Shown here piece after piece: positions 16,711 to 24,766 of a DNA stretch of 64,000 nucleotides (positions are counted from its first letter, which is position 1; each line of letters begins with the position of its first letter). The DNA lies in NCBI GenBank assembly GCA_030681615.1, contig JAUXSA010000195.1, forward strand, positions 44,982 through 108,981. Reading direction: 5' to 3'. The translations under genes and the position numbers were made by a program. Source of the stretch: Bacteroidota bacterium. Its GTDB lineage: Bacteria; Bacteroidota; Bacteroidia; B-17B0; Aurantibacillaceae. The notes under the pieces were generated by a model. The model ran no database searches, was not told the origin of the DNA, and worked only from the letters and a program-made list of their open reading frames with translations.

Positions 16711-17882
16711 TTATGAACTACCTCAATTTGTTTGGAGAGCGCAATCGCTTTTTCTTTTGTTTTAGTTACGTCAGAAGTTGTTGCATCGTTACATAATACA
16801 ACTGCCATTCTTCTGTAAGGACGCGTTGTGGGTTTACCAAAAACTTTTACATCTGTATTTGTATTCTCTAACACTTTTTCTATGCCTTTAAAGTCCGGCT
16901 GCGCGCCTTCTTTACTCGCTAATACAACTGCAGAGGCACCGTTTTTTATCAATTCAATATTTGGAATAGGTAAACCTAAAATAGCGCGCGCGTGTAATTC
17001 AAACTCGTTATAATTTTGTGTGTTGGCTAAGGTCACCATTCCTGTGTCGTGCGGACGCGGAGATAATTCGCTAAAGTAAATGCCTTTTTGTGTAAGGAAA
17101 AATTCTATGCCCCATATCCCATAACCTGTTAAAGCCTTGGTAACTTTCTCGGCCATTTGCTGCGCTTCTTTAAGATCTTTGTCACTTATCGCACACGGCT
17201 GCCAACTTTCCTGATAATCGCCGCGCTCTTGCCTGTGGCCAATTGGCGGGCAAAATAAAGTGGTACCGTTTTTTTGAGTCACAGTCAATAAAGTAATTTC
17301 AGAATCAAATTTTACAAACTCTTCAATAATAGCTTCTTTGTAATCGCCACGCGAACCATCCATGGCATAATGCCAGGCTTTCTCAACATCGGTTTCAGTT
17401 TTAATAACGCTTTGCCCTTTGCCGCTGCTACTCATTAATGGTTTTACCACGCAGGGAATTCCAATTTTTGAAACAGCATCTTTAAAAGCTTCTAAAGTTG
17501 TTGCGTATAAATAATTAGCAGTTCTTAATCCTAATTCTTTTGCTGCAAGATCGCGAATGGCTTTTCTATTCATGGTAAAGTTCGCTGCCTTAGCACTTGG
17601 CACAACGGTTATGCCTTGTTTTTCGTAATCGTAAAAACGTTCTGTTCTTATCGCTTCAATTTCAGGAACGATCAGATCGGGTTTGTGTTTGGCTACAACC
17701 TTATCCAACGCATCGCCATCTAACATATTAATTACTTCAAAGGCTTGTGCCACCAGCATGGCCGGAGCGTTCTCATAACTATCAACGGCAATTACATATT
17801 GCCCTAAACGCTGCAAAGCAATTACAACTTCTTTACCTAACTCGCCGCTACCAAGCAGCATTACTTTTTTTTGGTACAACAT
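16707..17882 (-). CDS. purT: Formate-dependent phosphoribosylglycinamide formyltransferase PurT
   Basis: ATP-grasp enzyme of 391 residues predicted to make formyl-GAR from GAR, formate and ATP in purine synthesis, a folate-independent alternative to PurN. The N-terminal pre-ATP-grasp domain has [31 protein letters not shown] and the central [13 protein letters not shown] loop follow; later are [14 protein letters not shown] and the catalytic-region motif [13 protein letters not shown]. Length and motifs match E. coli PurT. It lies 3 bases after the exported-protein gene at 17886 and overlaps the next gene, forming a three-gene minus-strand operon. Confidence 0.93.
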   Translation of the reverse strand: MLYQKKVMLLGSGELGKEVVIALQRLGQYVIAVDSYENAPAMLVAQAFEVINMLDGDALDKVVAKHKPDLIVPEIEAIRTERFYDYEKQGITVVPSAKAANFTMNRKAIRDLAAKELGLRTANYLYATTLEAFKDAVSKIGIPCVVKPLMSSSGKGQSVIKTETDVEKAWHYAMDGSRGDYKEAIIEEFVKFDSEITLLTVTQKNGTTLFCPPIGHRQERGDYQESWQPCAISDKDLKEAQQMAEKVTKALTGYGIWGIEFFLTQKGIYFSELSPRPHDTGMVTLANTQNYNEFELHARAILGLPIPNIELIKNGASAVVLASKEGAQPDFKGIEKVLENTNTDVKVFGKPTTRPYRRMAVVLCNDATTSDVTKTKEKAIALSKQIEVVHK

Positions 17883-17885
17883 AAT

Positions 17886-18536
17886 TTATTTATTAAAACC
17901 AACATCCAAATTTTCAGGATATGAATTGTGAAATAACGCATATACACTATAGCCAATTACCAGGCCAATGGTTCCACCAATAACAGATTTAATTTTTCGC
18001 CGTTGCCGGGCCACACGCTCGTATCCTAAAATGTAAGCATCGCTTTCTACATTTTTAGGATCGCTTATGGTTTTTGCCTTTATTTTTATTTTTGGTAAAC
18101 CGCTTAAAGCCATGTAACCATAAGGCGCAACTGGTCCCCAAAAAGTTCCTGTCATTCCACCAATTACACCGGCAATACCTGCACCAATTAAACAACCGCG
18201 GGCTTTAAATCCTTTTCGCGCATCGTTCTCACCTTTCATGTACATCCACATTTCGTCACGTGTAAACCAATTACTTAAAAGCGAATCTTGTTTGTAATAA
18301 TAACGTTTATCACCATTTGCAAAGCGCACCATAAAAAGCTGGTCCCACTCGTAATGAATTTTTTTGCTTGGTTTTTTTGGATCTACAATTGTAATGGCAC
18401 CTAAAAGTGTATCTATAACTTTTTCGCCAACCACCTGTCCGTTCATTAAATAAATAGTATCCTGTACTTTGGTTTGAGAAAAAGTTGGTTGAAACAAGAA
18501 ACAGAAAACAAGAAACAGAAATCCCTTTTTAAGCAT
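17886..18536 (-). CDS. Unknown exported membrane protein
   Basis: 216 residues starting at ATG 18536 (MLKKGFLFLVFCFLFQPTFSQ, signal peptide); the slightly longer frame would need TTG at 18542. The mature N-terminus (DTIYLMNGQVVGEKVIDT, HYEWDQLFMVRFANGDKRYY) resembles small secreted Bacteroidota proteins that convert a described quantity and print it, but no function is established. Two Gly-rich hydrophobic segments follow (GAGIAGVIGGMTGTFWGP and IGGTIGLVIGYSVYALF), so the C-terminal half is probably membrane-embedded. First gene of the purT operon. Confidence 0.65.
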   Translation of the reverse strand: MLKKGFLFLVFCFLFQPTFSQTKVQDTIYLMNGQVVGEKVIDTLLGAITIVDPKKPSKKIHYEWDQLFMVRFANGDKRYYYKQDSLLSNWFTRDEMWMYMKGENDARKGFKARGCLIGAGIAGVIGGMTGTFWGPVAPYGYMALSGLPKIKIKAKTISDPKNVESDAYILGYERVARQRRKIKSVIGGTIGLVIGYSVYALFHNSYPENLDVGFNK

Positions 18537-18580
18537 AGCCAAAGATAAAATTTTAATTATAAAGTTAGCCGATGGGGTTG

Positions 18581-19708
18581 TTAATAGTTAACCAGTTGCT
18601 CTTCTATATTTTCAGGAATTTCCCTAAACTCGTATTGTTGGTTGCGCAATTGCGGCTCGAAACCCGCTTCGCGAATAGCATCTTGTATAGTTTTATAAGT
18701 AAAACGATGTGGCGCTCCCGCTGCGCTTACCACATTTTCTTCTATCATAATACTTCCAAAATCGTTGGCTCCTGCCTGCAAACAAATTTGCGCGGTGGCT
18801 TTACCAACGGTTAACCAGCTGGCCTGTATGTTTATGATATTAGGAAGCATGATGCGACTAAGCGCTATCATACGAATATATTCGTCAGACGTAACTGTAT
18901 TTTTTACACCTTTTACACGTTTTAATAAAGTGCCGTCATCCATAAATGGCCATGGAATAAATGCTAAAAAGCCCTTTGATGTTGCAGGTTTTTGCGCTTG
19001 CACCTCACGGATCCACACTAAATGCTCAAAGCGTTCGTAAATGGTTTCCACATGGCCAAACATCATGGTAGCACTTGTTGTAATATTTAATTGGTGACAG
19101 GCTTTCATCACCTCTAACCATTCGCGGCCGGTACACTTGCCTTTGCTAATTAAACGGCGCACACGGTCGTTTAAAATTTCGGCGCCCGCACCGGGTAAAC
19201 TATCTAAACCCGCTTCTACTAAAGATTTTAATACTTCGGTATGCGTGCTTTTTTCAAGCTTGGTAATGTGTGCAATTTCTGGCGGACCAAGAGAATGCAG
19301 TTTTATTTGTGGGAAAAGCGATTTAATTTCTTTAAAAAGATTTACATAGAACGAAAGCCCAAGATCAGGATGGTGTCCGCCCTGTAGCAATAGTTGGTCG
19401 CCGCCGTAACGAATGGTCTCTTCTATTTTTTTCTTGTAAGTAGCAATATCAGTAATGTAAGATTCTTTATGACCAGGTATGCGGTAAAAATTACAGAATT
19501 TACAATTGGCAATACAAACATTGGTTGTATTTAAATTCCTGTCTATTTGCCAGGTAACTTTATTTGAATTTTTTTTCTGGATCTTTTTAAGTTCGTTGGC
19601 CACAAACATTAACTCTGCAGTTGGCGCGTTCTCGTATAAGAAAACACCCTCTTCAATACTTAAAAAATCGAATTTTAATGCGCGTGATAAAAGCTCGTTT
19701 ACATTCAT
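18581..19708 (-). CDS. mqnC: Cyclic dehypoxanthinyl futalosine synthase MqnC
   Basis: Radical SAM enzyme of the futalosine route to menaquinone, 375 residues. The [4Fe-4S] ligands are C65, C69 and C72 in VCIANCKFCNF, the CxxxCxxC arrangement with the MqnC-type context WQIDRNLNTTNVC just before. Further family motifs are LLQGGHHPDLGL, LGPPEIAH, PGAGAEIL and TSATMMFGHVET. It suggests that this organism makes menaquinone through MqnA-D; the partner genes are not in the window. ATG 19708 is preceded by TACCTTTA (minus strand, 19727-19720) only 11 bases upstream, another short-leader promoter candidate. Confidence 0.93.
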   Translation of the reverse strand: MNVNELLSRALKFDFLSIEEGVFLYENAPTAELMFVANELKKIQKKNSNKVTWQIDRNLNTTNVCIANCKFCNFYRIPGHKESYITDIATYKKKIEETIRYGGDQLLLQGGHHPDLGLSFYVNLFKEIKSLFPQIKLHSLGPPEIAHITKLEKSTHTEVLKSLVEAGLDSLPGAGAEILNDRVRRLISKGKCTGREWLEVMKACHQLNITTSATMMFGHVETIYERFEHLVWIREVQAQKPATSKGFLAFIPWPFMDDGTLLKRVKGVKNTVTSDEYIRMIALSRIMLPNIINIQASWLTVGKATAQICLQAGANDFGSIMIEENVVSAAGAPHRFTYKTIQDAIREAGFEPQLRNQQYEFREIPENIEEQLVNY

Positions 19709-19733
19709 TTTTGCGACAATAAAGGTACTAAAT

Positions 19734-20090
19734 TTACGACTTCAAAAACGCTTCTTTTTGCTTTTTTGGCAATGATTGCACGATAAGATCATAAGAATCA
19801 TCTATCCAGCCAAAGATATGTTTTTTAGTGGCTCGCCCATCGCAAACAATTGTATTCCAGTGTTGTTTGCTCATGTGGTAACCGGGCTGAACGAAATCGT
19901 ATTTTTCGCGCAATTCAATTGCCTTTTGCGGATCGCATTTTACATTGAATTGTAAAGGGTTTGAATCTAAACTCATTAGCAGGAACATTTTACCTGCAAC
20001 TTTAAATACCAATGTTTCGGTATCAAAGGGAAAACTCTCTGTTACTCCTTTTTTCAAAATGCAATATTCCCTTATTTCCTCAGCGCTCAT
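19734..20090 (-). CDS. MmcQ/YjbR-family protein
   Basis: 118 residues, a small alpha/beta protein with the YjbR pattern: MSAEEIREYCI at the N-terminus, GVTESFPFDTETLVFKVAGKMF, NVKCDPQKAIELREKY, then VQPGYHMSKQHWNTIV. The fold is related to CyaY-like double-wing DNA-binding domains, but activity is unproven. ATG 20090 gives the conserved N-terminus; an in-frame GTG at 20114 would add eight residues. It lies 25 bases upstream of mqnC on the same strand. Confidence 0.82.
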   Translation of the reverse strand: MSAEEIREYCILKKGVTESFPFDTETLVFKVAGKMFLLMSLDSNPLQFNVKCDPQKAIELREKYDFVQPGYHMSKQHWNTIVCDGRATKKHIFGWIDDSYDLIVQSLPKKQKEAFLKS

Positions 20091-20250
20091 GCTTAACAAT
20101 TTGTTAATATACACACCAAATATGCTAAAAATTATGCCAGATGTAAAACAACCCGTTTTTTATCGGGAAAAGATGAGAATATTTGTGCTCAAATGCCGTT
20201 AAACAGTAAAAATAGTTACTGAATTGATTTTTTCTTCGGAACTATTTTAT

Positions 20251-20258
20251 TAAGTTTG
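20251..20258 (+). promoter_or_regulatory. TAnnTTTG box upstream of exbB
   Basis: TAAGTTTG is an exact consensus match 49 bases before the exbB ATG. A TTG occurs at 20224-20226, a slightly long 24-base spacing. It is the best promoter candidate for the TonB cluster. Confidence 0.4.
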
Positions 20259-20307
20259 GCATTCATTTTAATTAAGAAAAATAACTAAATAATAAATAAT
20301 AACAACT

Positions 20308-21117
20308 ATGAGCACAAAAAAAACATCGGGAGGGTTCCCACTAATTGTATCAGCATTAGCAATTGTAATTTGCCTTGGTATTGGCGTCTTTATTTTTAAG
20401 GCTATTCTTGGAGCAGATTCTAATTTTCAGGGTGAGGCATCAGCTAGTGGCCACAAAACACCAATTAACATTCTTGGTACAATGTACATGGGCGGATTTA
20501 TTGTGCCTATCTTAATTGGATTTTTATTAACGGTAATTACTTTTGCTCTTGAGCGTTTCATTACAATTATGAAAGCTGGTGGAAAAGGTGCAACGGATAA
20601 ATTTGTTGCTAAAATTAAATCATTAATTTCTAACCACGATTTTGCAGGCGCTATTGCAGAATGCGATCGTCAACAAGGTTCATTAGCAAACGTTGTGCGC
20701 GAAGGAATTAAAAAATACGAATTCGTACAAAACGATTCGCACATGGATAAGGAAGCAAAAGTTCATGCTATCCAAAAATCACTTGAAGAAGCTACAGCTT
20801 TAGAATTACCAATGCTATCTAAAAACATGGTGGTTATTTCAACTATGGCCTCTATTGGTACACTAGCCGGTCTTATTGGAACGGTTGTGGGTATGATCCG
20901 TGCGTTTGCGGCTTTATCTGCGGCAGGTGCTCCTGATACAGGTGCTTTGGCAACAGGTATTTCTGAAGCTCTTGTAAACACATTAGTAGGTATCTTAACG
21001 TCTGCATTAGCGATCATTTTCTATAACTATTTTAGTAATAGAATTGACCAGATAACTTATGCAATGGATGAGGCAGGTTTCTCTATTATCCAGGAATTTC
21101 AGGTTAGCGGAAAATAA
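20308..21117 (+). CDS. exbB: ExbB/TolQ-family proton channel subunit
   Basis: Inner-membrane motor subunit that couples the proton gradient to TonB. 269 residues: an extra N-terminal helix (about 10-32), a helix near 55-80 (MGGFIVPILIGFLLTVITFAL), a cytoplasmic segment, and two long helices near 175-250 with the family stretch IGTLAGLIGTVVGMIRAF and ALVNTLVGILTSALAIIFYN. First gene of exbB-exbD-exbD-tonB. The 96-base gap to exbD contains a small hairpin at 21119-21142. Confidence 0.92.
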   Translation: MSTKKTSGGFPLIVSALAIVICLGIGVFIFKAILGADSNFQGEASASGHKTPINILGTMYMGGFIVPILIGFLLTVITFALERFITIMKAGGKGATDKFVAKIKSLISNHDFAGAIAECDRQQGSLANVVREGIKKYEFVQNDSHMDKEAKVHAIQKSLEEATALELPMLSKNMVVISTMASIGTLAGLIGTVVGMIRAFAALSAAGAPDTGALATGISEALVNTLVGILTSALAIIFYNYFSNRIDQITYAMDEAGFSIIQEFQVSGK

Positions 21118-21118
21118 T

Positions 21119-21142
21119 GGTTCGACTCCGCTCACCACGCGG
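21119..21142 (+). repeat. REP-like fragment in the exbB-exbD gap
   Basis: GGTTCGACTCCGCTCACC resembles the TTCGACTCCGCTCA core of dispersed Bacteroidota palindromes, and CCGC/GCGG form a short hairpin. It lies 2 bases after the exbB stop and could influence message stability. No matching second half is present. Confidence 0.35.
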
Positions 21143-21213
21143 TTTTGATAATTATTTTAAAAATATTTATGGAATTTAAATAAAGTATTCATCTTAATTA
21201 AAAACAATAAGCA

Positions 21214-21897
21214 ATGTCAAAAAAACCATCAAAAGGAGGAGCCCCCGCGTTAGATATGACGCCCATGGTGGATCTTGCCTTCCTATTGGTAACATTCTTT
21301 ATGTTAACGGCGTCTTTCCGTATGTCGGAGCCGGTGGCGGTAGATCCTCCATCGTCTATTGGCCAGGTAAGCTTACCGGATAATCATATATTGGTTACAA
21401 TTGATAACACAGGACGTGCTTTTTTTGGGATCAGCAATTCAACTGCAAAAATGAACGCTCTACGCCAAATGTCTGCAAAATATAATGTACCTTTTACCGA
21501 GCAGCAAATTGTTAAGTTTAGCGGTTTGCCAAGTTTTGGGGTTGATATTAAAGACCTTCCGGCCTACATTGATGCGAACGAACAGGCAAGAACGAATTTT
21601 AAGAACCAAAAAGGTGTGCCTTTGGATACCATTACGCCAAACAATCAGTTAAAAGACTGGATAAGTATTGGTGGTACCGAAGCCGTAAAAATGTATGAGG
21701 AAGCAAAATTAAAAGCAGTAGATGCAGGAGGTGAATTTAAAGCCGAAAAGCCTCGCTACGCGATTAAATGCGACGGTAAAACAAAATACATTTATGTAAA
21801 AGACGTTATTAAAACATTTACAGATTTAAAGCTGTATCAATTTAACCTCATCACATCTTTAGAGGGTGGAGGTACAGTAATTGATCCAACTAAATAA
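21214..21897 (+). CDS. exbD: ExbD-family biopolymer transport protein, first copy
   Basis: 227 residues: a short cytoplasmic N-terminus, one transmembrane helix with the functional Asp in DMTPMVDLAFLLVTFFML (residues ~13-32), and a periplasmic domain. The periplasmic domain is longer than in E. coli ExbD (141 residues), typical of Bacteroidota copies. It partners ExbB and TonB in energising outer-membrane receptors. A second ExbD follows 18 bases downstream; such pairs usually form distinct but co-operating subunits. Confidence 0.9.
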   Translation: MSKKPSKGGAPALDMTPMVDLAFLLVTFFMLTASFRMSEPVAVDPPSSIGQVSLPDNHILVTIDNTGRAFFGISNSTAKMNALRQMSAKYNVPFTEQQIVKFSGLPSFGVDIKDLPAYIDANEQARTNFKNQKGVPLDTITPNNQLKDWISIGGTEAVKMYEEAKLKAVDAGGEFKAEKPRYAIKCDGKTKYIYVKDVIKTFTDLKLYQFNLITSLEGGGTVIDPTK

Positions 21898-21915
21898 CAT
21901 TTAAAAAATTAAACA

Positions 21916-22551
21916 ATGGCAGAAATAGCAGACAGTGGTGGCGGTGGCCACAAAGGTGGCAAGAAAAGAGCCAAGAAACAAAGCACCCGTATAGATATGA
22001 CTCCCATGGTGGATCTTGCGTTCCTGTTATTAACGTTCTTCGTTTTAACAGCAACCTTTAGTAAACCAAAATCAATGGAGTTAACCTTTCCTGCACCACC
22101 TCCACCAGACCAAAAAATAGACGAGGTTAAAAAAGGTATTACTTTTTTACTATCTAAAGACGATCGCATTTTTTATTACGAAGGTCAGTTCAGGGCTGCT
22201 GATGATGAAAAAGGAAAAAAAACAGAATTAGCAGAACTAAATTTTTCTCAGGGAAGTCTACATAAATTTTTACTTGATAAAAATAAAGAGATGCAGGAAA
22301 AAATAAAAGCCCTTGATGTTAAACACAAGAACAAACAATTAGAAGATACCACGTTTAAACGCATGGTAAAAGAAATAAAAGCCGATAAAGAATCGTACAC
22401 ATACTTAATTAAAACCGACGATAAAGCAACCTACAAGAACGTAATTGACGTTATTGATGAGCTAAACGTAAATGTTGTTGGTAAATATGTAATGGTAGAT
22501 ATTTTAAAACCAGAAATGGATCTGGTGATTGAAAAAGTCGGAGCAAATTAA
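21916..22551 (+). CDS. exbD: ExbD-family biopolymer transport protein, second copy
   Basis: 211 residues. A Gly/Lys-rich cytoplasmic N-terminus (SGGGGHKGGKKRAKKQ) precedes the helix DMTPMVDLAFLLLTFFVLTA with the same conserved Asp as copy one. The periplasmic part is Lys-rich and predicted partly coiled coil (NKEMQEKIKALDVKHKNK). It diverges strongly from the first copy outside the helix. 15 bases separate it from tonB, whose start is preceded by a good purine-rich ribosome site (AAAAGGAGG), unusual in this AT-rich, mostly Shine-Dalgarno-poor window. Confidence 0.9.
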   Translation: MAEIADSGGGGHKGGKKRAKKQSTRIDMTPMVDLAFLLLTFFVLTATFSKPKSMELTFPAPPPPDQKIDEVKKGITFLLSKDDRIFYYEGQFRAADDEKGKKTELAELNFSQGSLHKFLLDKNKEMQEKIKALDVKHKNKQLEDTTFKRMVKEIKADKESYTYLIKTDDKATYKNVIDVIDELNVNVVGKYVMVDILKPEMDLVIEKVGAN

Positions 22552-22566
22552 TAAAAGGAGGTAAAC

Positions 22567-23361
22567 ATGTTACAAAACTGGAATGATTTAACCCTAGACG
22601 CCCGTAACGATTTAGTTTTTGAAGGAAGAAATCAAAACTACGGAGCCTTTGAGTTAAGAAGAAATTACAACAAGCGCGTTACATTCATTATTGGCGGCAT
22701 GTTAGTGTTTTCTTTAGCATTACTTGGCTTAAAGAAATTTATGGACAGGCCACAAGAGGAAGAGGTTGTAGAAAAGATCGTGAATACACAAATAGATCTT
22801 ACACCACCGCCACCAATCGAAGAAGTGCCACCACCGCCACCACCGCCACCACCACCACCAATGGTTGAGATGGTAAAATTTACACCACCCGTAATTAAAG
22901 ACGATGCTGTTGAAGAAGAGCCTCAAAAATTACAGGAAGATGTAAAGGATGTGAATGTAAGCACTAAAGATCAGGAAGGTGAGAAAGACATTGTTGCTCC
23001 ACCAACCGAGATCAAAGGTCCAACAGAAGCTGCCGCACCAGAGATCTTTACTATTGTGGAAGAACAAGCTGAATTTCCAGGCGGTATAGCCGAGTTAGGA
23101 AAATTCATTCAAAAGAATCTTCAATATCCTGCAATGGCACGTGAGGCCGGAATAAGCGGAAAATGTTTTTTGAAGTTTGTTGTTAACGAAAATGGAGATA
23201 TCAGTAACGTGGAAGTTTTAAAAGGCGTTTCAGGTTGTTCAGATTGCGATAAAGAAGCTGTGCGCGTTGTTAAATCAATGCCAAAGTGGAAAGCAGCAAA
23301 AATGACGGGACGTGCGGTAAAATGTTACTTTAACTTACCTATCAGTTTCAAAATTCAATAA
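22567..23361 (+). CDS. tonB: TonB energy transducer
   Basis: 264 residues. The N-terminal DLTLDARNDLVFEGRNQNYGAFELR and a helix near 40-58 are the usual Bacteroidota TonB head. A proline-rich spacer follows (about 75-100, with eleven consecutive prolines), then an acidic linker. The C-terminal domain (about 165-264) has EFPGG, YPAMAREAGISGKCFLKFVVNENG and a CSDC pair. It spans the periplasm and carries energy to TonB-dependent receptors. Last strongly coupled gene of the cluster, followed by a terminator at 23377. Confidence 0.92.
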   Translation: MLQNWNDLTLDARNDLVFEGRNQNYGAFELRRNYNKRVTFIIGGMLVFSLALLGLKKFMDRPQEEEVVEKIVNTQIDLTPPPPIEEVPPPPPPPPPPPMVEMVKFTPPVIKDDAVEEEPQKLQEDVKDVNVSTKDQEGEKDIVAPPTEIKGPTEAAAPEIFTIVEEQAEFPGGIAELGKFIQKNLQYPAMAREAGISGKCFLKFVVNENGDISNVEVLKGVSGCSDCDKEAVRVVKSMPKWKAAKMTGRAVKCYFNLPISFKIQ

Positions 23362-23376
23362 TAAATATTCAATAAT

Positions 23377-23414
23377 AAAAAAGCCATAACACCTCGCGCG
23401 TTGTGGCTTTTTTT
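23377..23414 (+). terminator. Intrinsic terminator after tonB
   Basis: AAAAAAGCC (23377-23385) pairs with GGCTTTTTT (23405-23413), with further pairing inside and a T-run at the end, 15 bases after the tonB stop. Genes downstream may be expressed by read-through or their own promoter. Confidence 0.8.
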
Positions 23415-23481
23415 ATAGACCTCAATAAATAAAACAAAAACACATTTGTTTTAAAATTTGAGGCTTAACAAAAAAAATAAA

Positions 23482-23703
23482 ATGAAATTAGGATTAAATT
23501 CACTTTCGATTTGGCTGGGCATTGTCATGATAATTTTAGTTTTAACCGGCGCCATCGCTTTTTCTATTACTGATGTAATGAGCGATAAATTATTTGGCGG
23601 CAAACGCACTGGTTTTATTGTAATGCTGTTTGCATACGCTGTTTACAGGGCTTTCAGGCTTTACCAAAACCTAAAACAAAATAGACTACGTGAAGAAGAG
23701 TAA
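23482..23703 (+). CDS. Small two-helix membrane protein of the TonB cluster
   Basis: 73 residues from ATG 23482 (MKLGLNSLSIWLGI); an in-frame TTG at 23458 would add only charged residues. Two hydrophobic helices (about 8-28 and 45-60) flank a short loop, followed by a basic tail (RLYQNLKQNRLREEE). No named domain. It overlaps the next gene by 14 bases, so the two are translationally coupled. Position between tonB and the PstS-like gene suggests an accessory envelope role (inference). Confidence 0.7.
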   Translation: MKLGLNSLSIWLGIVMIILVLTGAIAFSITDVMSDKLFGGKRTGFIVMLFAYAVYRAFRLYQNLKQNRLREEE

Positions 23704-24664
23704 AAATTATTTCGCGTTCCGGGTTTCTGGATTCTTCGCAGTGTTGTCTTGCGTCTTATGTTTTGTATCCTTGATTCTCGTTTACGGATGTGATGATTAC
23801 TTCAAGAATGATTACGTGGATAATTCGCCAACATCCGGTAAGTTAAAAGTGTATTATGATGAAGGTTTAGATCTTCATGTTAAGAATCAGGTATATACTT
23901 TTGAGGCCCATTACACAAACGCGCATTTGGAAAGATTTTGCAGGAACGATGCCCACGCCGTGGAAGCTTTGTATAATGATAGCTGCGAGGCCATCGTTAT
24001 TTCGAGGGATTTGAACGCAAAAGAAAAACAAGCTTTCGCATCAAAACATTATACGGTAACACCAACAGCGGTTGCAAAAAGTGGCGTTGCTTTAATTACA
24101 AATATCAATACACCACTCGCAAAACTATCCTTCGAACAGATTATGGACCTATTGACCAAACCCTTTGTTTGTATGGATTCGCTAAGCAATCAAACAAAAA
24201 TAAATGTGTTGTTCGATAAAAATAATTCCAGCGTGATGCATTATTTACGCGATTCGCTTTTAAAAGGCAAAGCTTTTTCAGAGAATTGTAGTGTGTTAAA
24301 TTCAACCACAGAAAGCATAAATTATGTTGCAAAAAATAAGAATACTGTTGCTTTTATTGATTTTGCCTGGTTGAGCGATGTTGACGATTCAATTACAAAA
24401 GCAAATACCGATAAAATAAAGTTTATTGCCATTAGTAAACAAAATAGCACCGACTTTGAATATCCCAGCCAAAGTAGCTTTAAATTAAACACGTATCCTT
24501 TTACACGAACAGTGTATGTAATAAAAAAAACAGGCGAGTTTAGTCTCGCAAAAGGCTTTGAGAGCTTTGTAGCAGGACCAAAAGGCCAAACGGTTTTTTT
24601 AAAACAGGGTTTATTGCCTGCAACACAGCAGGAAAGGGCTATACAGGTTAAAACAGGGCTTTAA
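23690..24664 (+). CDS. PstS-like phosphate-binding-type lipoprotein
   Basis: 324 residues starting with GTG 23690 inside the previous gene. The N-terminus has a basic patch, a hydrophobic stretch and a lipobox-like VYGCDDY at about residue 34, so it is probably a lipoprotein. The rest looks like a type 2 periplasmic binding domain of the PstS class (KLKVYYDEGLDLHV, CEAIVISRDLNAKEKQAF, VAKSGVALITN, LSFEQIMDLL, FVAGPKGQTVFLKQGLLPA). No permease or ATPase gene is adjacent, and this solitary form next to TonB genes recurs in Bacteroidota. The ligand may not be phosphate. Confidence 0.78.
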   Translation: MKKSKNYFAFRVSGFFAVLSCVLCFVSLILVYGCDDYFKNDYVDNSPTSGKLKVYYDEGLDLHVKNQVYTFEAHYTNAHLERFCRNDAHAVEALYNDSCEAIVISRDLNAKEKQAFASKHYTVTPTAVAKSGVALITNINTPLAKLSFEQIMDLLTKPFVCMDSLSNQTKINVLFDKNNSSVMHYLRDSLLKGKAFSENCSVLNSTTESINYVAKNKNTVAFIDFAWLSDVDDSITKANTDKIKFIAISKQNSTDFEYPSQSSFKLNTYPFTRTVYVIKKTGEFSLAKGFESFVAGPKGQTVFLKQGLLPATQQERAIQVKTGL

Positions 24665-24720
24665 ATATAGCTTCCTAAAAAATGCTAAAAACAGGCATAC
24701 TTAATTAATTGGTACTTAAC

Positions 24721-24749
24721 TTGCAATATAAAATATAGTGTTATTTTTA
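24721..24749 (+). promoter_or_regulatory. Promoter candidate for the TPR gene
   Basis: TTG at 24721-24723, an 18-base spacer, and TATTTTTA at 24742-24749 (one mismatch from TAnnTTTG), 17 bases before the ATG. Confidence 0.4.
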
Positions 24750-24766
24750 CGAACCATTTAACTACC

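Noticed and set aside
21119..21142. tRNA 3' end, because GGTTCGACTCC...ACCA looks like a T-arm and CCA
   Set aside because: The five bases before and after the loop do not pair and no acceptor, D or anticodon arm precedes it; it fits a REP fragment instead.
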